From Lotus japonicus (lineage: Eukaryota > Streptophyta > Magnoliopsida > Fabales > Fabaceae), in NCBI RefSeq assembly GCF_012489685.1, contig NC_080042.1, positions 82,088,983 through 82,152,982 of the forward strand: a stretch of DNA of 64,000 bases, in the 5' to 3' direction. Numbering within the stretch: position 1 is the stretch's first letter; the number at the start of each line of letters is the position of its first letter. Under the pieces are notes generated by a model. The model was not told the origin of the DNA and did no database searches. It saw only the letters and a list, made by a program, of their open reading frames with translations. Below are positions 58,867 through 64,000 of this stretch, piece by piece. Position numbers and translations under genes: made by a program.

Positions 58867-61800
58867 ATGTCTCTCCTCAGCAGATTCTTCTACAAGAGAC
58901 CCCCAGATGGCTTACTCGAATTCATCGAGAGAGTTTACGGTAACAAAATCTCCCCTTTTCATTCCCCATTTTTCAACAAAAATCCCCAAATTTTCATCCA
59001 TTTTTTCTTGTTTCATTGAACCATGCAGTCTTCGATTCATGCTTCTGCACCGAAGCATTACCCGACGGAATGTACCAGCTTTACCTTCACGAAATCGTCA
59101 CCGAATTGCACGAAGAGTTTCCAGAATCTTCCTTTCTCGCCGTCAATTTTCGCGACGGCGGGAAGCGGAGCACCTTCGCCGAGATCCTCTGCGAGTTCGA
59201 TGTGACGGTGATGGATTATCCGAAGCAGTACGAGGGTTGCCCTCTTCTGCCACTGTCTCTTGTTCAGCATTTCCTTCGCGTTTGTGAGAGTTGGCTTTCA
59301 CTTGGGAACCACCAGAACGTGATCTTGTTCCACTGTGAGAGAGGTGGTTGGCCCCTCTTGGCGTCCCTTCTCGCTAGCTTCTTGATTTTCAGAAGGGTCC
59401 ATAGTGGTGAGCGTAGAACCCTTGAAATGGTGCATAGAGAAGCACCTAAGGGTTTGTTGCAGTTGTTGTCACCGTTGAACCCTTTGCCTTCTCAGCTTCG
59501 TTACCTTCAGTATGTGGCAAGGAGGAACATTGCACCTGAGTGGCCACCACCTGAGCGAGCTTTGTCTCTGGATTGTGTCTTCCTTAGAGGGATTCCTGGT
59601 TTTGATTCGCAGAACGGGTGCCGACCCATGTTCAGGATTTTCGGCAGGAATTTGTTATCCAATGGTGGTCTTTCCACCCAGATGATTTACTCCATGCATA
59701 AGAAGAAGAAGACCTTGAGGCATTACCGCCAGGTTCGCGGATTTTTTTAGTTTTAGTTGAGTTTATTGAGTTAATGTCGCTTCATATGCATATTTGAGTT
59801 GTTTGTAATTTTTTTACTGGTTTATAATCTCAGGCGGACTGTGATGTGATTAAGATTGATATTCAGTGTTTAGTGCAAGGGGATGTGGTATTGGAGTGTG
59901 TTCATTTGGATTTGGATCCGGAGAGGGAAGTCATGATGTTTCGTGTGATGTTCAACACGGCTTTTATTCGATCCAACATATTGATGCTGAACTCTGAAAA
60001 CCTGGACATTCTTTGGGATTCCAAGGAACGCTATCCAAAAGGCTTCCGGGCTGAGGTGAGTGCACATTTCTGCATTGTGTGGAAAATTATGAATTATTAC
60101 TACTTGTGATAACTGTGAATTTCCCTTGGAAGTTGGAAGGTTACTGGTTGTACTTATCAAGTGGAATTTTGTAATTTAGGTTTTGTTTGGGGAGGTTGAT
60201 AGCATAAGTCCTCCAAGGGCTCCAACAACAACCATTTTAAATGGCGAGGAGAAAGGTGGATTGCCCATTGAAGCCTTTTCAAGAGTTCAAGAACTTTTTA
60301 GTGGCATAGAATGGGTTGACAGTGATGATGCTGCCGCCGTGTGGCTGCTTAAACAACTTACAGTCTTAAATGATGCCAAAGAGTTTTCAAGGTTGCAAGG
60401 TAAAGGAAGTTTGTATTCATCACCTGCTGACTCTGAAGAAGAAAATAATGAATCAAGCACTGCTGATTGTTCAGATGAGGCCTTCGATGTTATTCCCAAG
60501 TCTTCTGCTGATCCTTCAAAATTATTGATGTCGGATACCCCTGATTTGGTCCATATAACACCTGATCAGTCATTGGCTGAGAATGTTTCATCACCTCATC
60601 ATGCTCCAAGTAAGGAATATTCACCTCTTTCATCTCCGTCATCACCTTCCGCAGTTCCGGCTATGCAACCTCTGCTTCCAACACCAGCACAAGCACCACC
60701 ACCACCTCAGCTTCCAACTCCACCTCCATCATCGTCTAATACGGAGCCTCTTTCCAATAAAGATTCTCCTCCTCCACCAATGTCTAATAAAGAAGGCCCT
60801 CTAGCTACACCCCCACCTCCACCCCCACCTCCACCCCCTCCTCCTCTAGGTCATAATGTCAATAGTACCCCCATTCCACCTCCTCCAGAACCTGTGCGAA
60901 CAAGCTCAGCTCTGCCACCTCCACCTCCACCACCTCCTCCTCCAGGTCGGACAGGTTTAGTGCCACCACCTCCACCCCCACCTCCACCACCTTCCTTAGG
61001 TTGTAACACTAATAATGCTACTATTCCGCCTCCACCTCCCATAGTTCACCACATTGTTGACAATGCTTCTACATTGCCACCACCGCCACCACCACCACCA
61101 CCACCACCTCCTCCTCCTCTAGGTCATAATGTCAATAGTACCCCCATTCCACCTCCACCTCCTCCTCCTCCAGGTCGGACAGGTTTAGTGCCACCACCTC
61201 CACCCCCACCTCCACCTCAACCTTCTGGTTCTGTACGAGCAGGTTCAGCCCCACCTCCTCCACCTCCGCCTCCGCTAGGTCCGTCACGAACAAGTTCAAC
61301 CCCACCGCCTCCACCTCCACCTCCTCCAGGTTCTACACGAATGAGTTCAGCCCCACCACCTCCACCTCCACCTCCTTCGGGTTCTACACGAACAGGTTCA
61401 GCCCCGCCACCTCCACCTCCACCTCCTTCAGGTTCTACACGAACAGGTTCAGCCCCGCCACCTCCACCTCCTCCGGGTGCACGAACAAGTTCAACTCCAC
61501 CTCCGCCGCCAGCTCCTCCTGGACCTGTAAGGACTGGTTCAGCTCCACCTGCACCAAAGCCTCCAAGTGCTCCTCCTCCACCAAATGGTCGTGGTTCATC
61601 ACCAGCGCCACCTCCACCTCCTGCAGCCAGGACTTCCTCTGTTGTGCCACCACCGCCAGGTAAACCTTCTTCAGTACCAGCAAATGTTGGAAGAGGTCGT
61701 GGGACTGCTAATGCTCCTAAGAAAACTTTGTTAAAGCCCCTACATTGGGTGAAAGTTGCTCGAGCAACACAAGGGAGTTTGTGGGCTGATTCACAGAAAC

Positions 61801-64000
61801 AAGGCAATGTTTCAAGGTATGGATTATTGAATTTTCTTACAGATATCATCTGGCTTGATTCTCCTAAGGATTATGACCATTGTGAGTTGTTATGCACACA
61901 CATTGTTGATTTTGTTGTACACTCTGTGGTTGTGGGCCTTTTTGTTTAATTCACTATATTTGGATAGGACCTTAGGAGGATGGGATGCTATGTCCATTTA
62001 GCATTTCTGATTTCAGATAATGAAAGTTTTTGTTAGGGCTCCTGAAATTGATATATCGGAACTTGAGAGCCTGTTTTCAGCAGCATCAACTTCTGATGGG
62101 AGCAGTACTAAAGGTGGAGGTCGCCGTGGTTCTAATATTAACAAACCTGAGAAAATACAATTGGTATGCTATTACTCCTTGGCAGATTATTTAGCCACCT
62201 GATACTTAAGAGTTTATTTGCATAACTAGAATATTCTATAGTGGTACTCAGCAATCACTTTGCTATTAAATGGCAACAAGAGATAATAAACATCAAAAGT
62301 GTGGTCTCAGAAAGATTTTTTGTGCTCTTGCTAATTGCATGTTAAATGAGAAAGGAAAAAAATCACATAGATATTGGATTGCAATTTTGTTTACATTGGC
62401 TTGAATTGATACATAAATTTCTGTAAAAACAAATATTCCATATGCAGCTTGCAGGCGTATTAAGATAGGGTACCTTAATATGATTTTGTTCTGTGTAAAC
62501 CTCTAATTAAATGCAGATACCGTAATACTTCCCCTTTATTGTTTGGCCTGATTTATTGTTTGATTAATAAAATATATGTATAACTAATAAACCCTAATTG
62601 CATTTTTCCCACTGCCAGGTTGATTTGCGTAGAGCATATAATTGTGAAATAATGCTCTCCAAAATAAAAATTCCTTTGCCAGATATGCTTGTAAGTTTCT
62701 CTATCCTTTTGTTCAGTTTACTTGGAGGCTTACTATTTACTCATGAAAATACATCTTATCTAAGTTGTATCTACTGTAAATCTTGTGTTAGATAATTCCT
62801 GAACATTTTTAGCACCATCATACATGCATATCATATTTAGATAGAGCACACTAGTGTCCATTTATCCATGTAGCCATTGGTGTTGCATTGATGTTAAAAT
62901 ATGTCGACAAAGTGATAACGTTAATGTTTAATTAATTGTCTTAAAAGATACCTATTGGGATTGAATTCTCAAGGAGGTTTCCTCATGTTCCTGCTCTGTT
63001 TTTCTCATTTGCTTCATTACATTATTCTTTTATTACAAAAGAAAAAAAAAACTATGGGAATATGATTTTGTTTTTCTATGTAAGTCTATTTATCTGCTTT
63101 AACTTTTGTAAGCTCATGTATTTGAGTCTGGCGGTTATAATTTATTCCCCATCGCTTTCTGAATGTTACTATAGAGATGTTAGGAAGCCTGATCTGGGTA
63201 TTGGGGATTTTTTTTTATTGTTGACAATGTCAGGTTTCACCTGTGAGTTCATTAGACTGGATGTTGTAAGTGGTTATGCAAAGTTATGGCATTAAAGGAG
63301 GTTAATAGTCCTTCACGGGTGTTGATTGTAATATTCGGTTGGCGGATTTCATCAGCATTCCTTTTTTTTTCATTAAAATTAAAAGTGCTTATGTTTAGCT
63401 GCGAGTTTTACCCAATATGAAGCATTAATTTTCTTATACTTTCTTTTGTGATTGAGTTGATTTTAGATGACATTATTTTTCATGTCTGTTAACATTTGTG
63501 GATTTTGTGGGTTTTGTTTTTGGATCCAGAATGCAATTCTGGCGTTGGATTCTTCTGTTCTGGATATTGATCAGGTTGAGAATCTCATCAAATTCTGTCC
63601 CACAAAGGAAGAGATGGAGATGTTGAAGGTACTCCTCTACTCTCCTCTCAGTTGTGCAGGAACTTCTAAAAAATTCCTCTCCTCTCCTCTCCTCTTCTCC
63701 TTTGAAAGGAGAAGAACTAAATTTAAAGAAGGAGAAGATGAATGTTATTTCTCATTAATACAAACCTTACATAATGCAATTCAATATATAGACCAGCTAA
63801 GTACTTACTTTTCTAAAATTAAAGTTGAATCCTTGGCTACTAATACTCTATCCTAATAATTTACAATAATAACAAAGATGGTCAATGTGGGAGGGTGGGA
63901 CTATTAAAACAAATATCATAATATTTTGGTATTCCAGTGAGTATATCTTGGTTGCAAAGGTTTAACCATCATATTCTGTTGTACTTGGTTCTATTAGGGA
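58867..64000 (+). CDS. Class II formin with PTEN-like domain (3'-truncated by window edge)
   Basis: Exons: 58867-58939, 59029-59732, 59834-60055, 60180-61816, 62037-62163, 62619-62690, 63530-63628, then probably 63998->64000 (acceptor CTATTAG followed by GGA). The 978 aa seen start MSLLSRFFYKRPPDGLLEFI, the standard N-terminus of plant class II formins. Residues about 10-190 form a PTEN-like phosphatase fold, then a C2-like domain (to about 335), a linker, a Pro-rich FH1 (about 497-827) and the start of FH2 (LLKPLHWVKV; DISELESLFS; LRRAYNCEIMLSKIKIPLPDML). Formins nucleate and elongate actin; FH1 binds profilin-actin, and the PTEN-C2 part binds membranes. The phosphatase loop reads HCERGGWP: Cys127 is present, but the Arg of CX5R is replaced by Pro, so it is probably inactive. 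FH1 contains internal duplications. Confidence 0.93.
60838..61440. repeat. Tandem coding repeats in the formin FH1 region
   Basis: A block encoding LGHNVNSTPIPPPP occurs twice, 273 bp apart (60849 and 61122), and GRTGLVPPPPPPPPP follows each copy. Further on, STR(M/T)(S/G)SAPPPPPPPPSG repeats with a 54-bp period. All changes are multiples of 3. Confidence 0.85.

Noticed and set aside
61217..61849. 210-aa Gly-rich frame on the minus strand over the formin FH1
   Set aside because: It is the antisense shadow of the CCx-rich poly-proline codons; the plus-strand frame has clear formin domains.
1..64000. CRISPR arrays, operons or other prokaryotic systems
   Set aside because: The window is plant nuclear DNA with spliced genes; no regularly spaced repeat array is present.

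Overview
This is a 64 kb piece of a plant nuclear genome. The genes are eukaryotic, with many GT-AG introns, AT-rich noncoding DNA, plant-specific families (NPGR, ATL RING-H2, PTEN-type class II formin) and many short transposon derivatives. Gene content and repeat style suggest a dicot, most likely a papilionoid legume (perhaps Lotus-like). The species is inference only. I assembled the gene models by hand from reading frame, splice sites and recalled family resemblance; no alignment or search was run.

Layout: (1) 1-4027 (+): 3' part of an NPGR-type calmodulin-binding TPR gene, with a nested transposon in one intron and a GC-AG intron. (2) 5268-7627 (+): RPB6, the shared subunit of nuclear RNA polymerases. 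(3) 8491-9616 (-): small ankyrin-repeat gene whose only intron looks U12-type. (4) 11567-12648 (-): 187-aa basic/coiled-coil protein of unknown function. (5) 15468-17488 (-): polyamine/amino-acid transporter (PUT/LAT type) with a leader intron and a uORF; a 532-bp palindromic Mutator-like MITE lies about 80 bp upstream of its TATA box. (6) 21555-22978 (+): 90-aa acyl-CoA-binding protein. (7) 24973-25503 (-): ATL-like RING-H2 E3 ligase. (8) 26680-30524 (-): 417-aa coiled-coil protein of unknown function. (9) 30.8-38 kb: transposon-rich gap holding two miniature LTR elements (TRIMs), a hAT-type element, MITEs and LINE tails. (10) 38610-56102 (+): complete 21-exon TAF1 gene, 1885 aa. (11) 56430-57455: PIF/Harbinger-type element. 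(12) 58867 to the right edge (+): 5' half of a class II formin with a PTEN-like domain.

The genes do not form an operon or pathway. They are unrelated single genes, two of them (RPB6, TAF1) in core transcription. The least expected content is in the noncoding DNA: a 326-bp TRIM with intact target-site duplication whose LTR-PBS-internal junction resembles a tRNA gene, a second TRIM in reverse orientation, a decayed third in a TAF1 intron, several tRNA-derived SINE-like copies, and the candidate U12-type intron.
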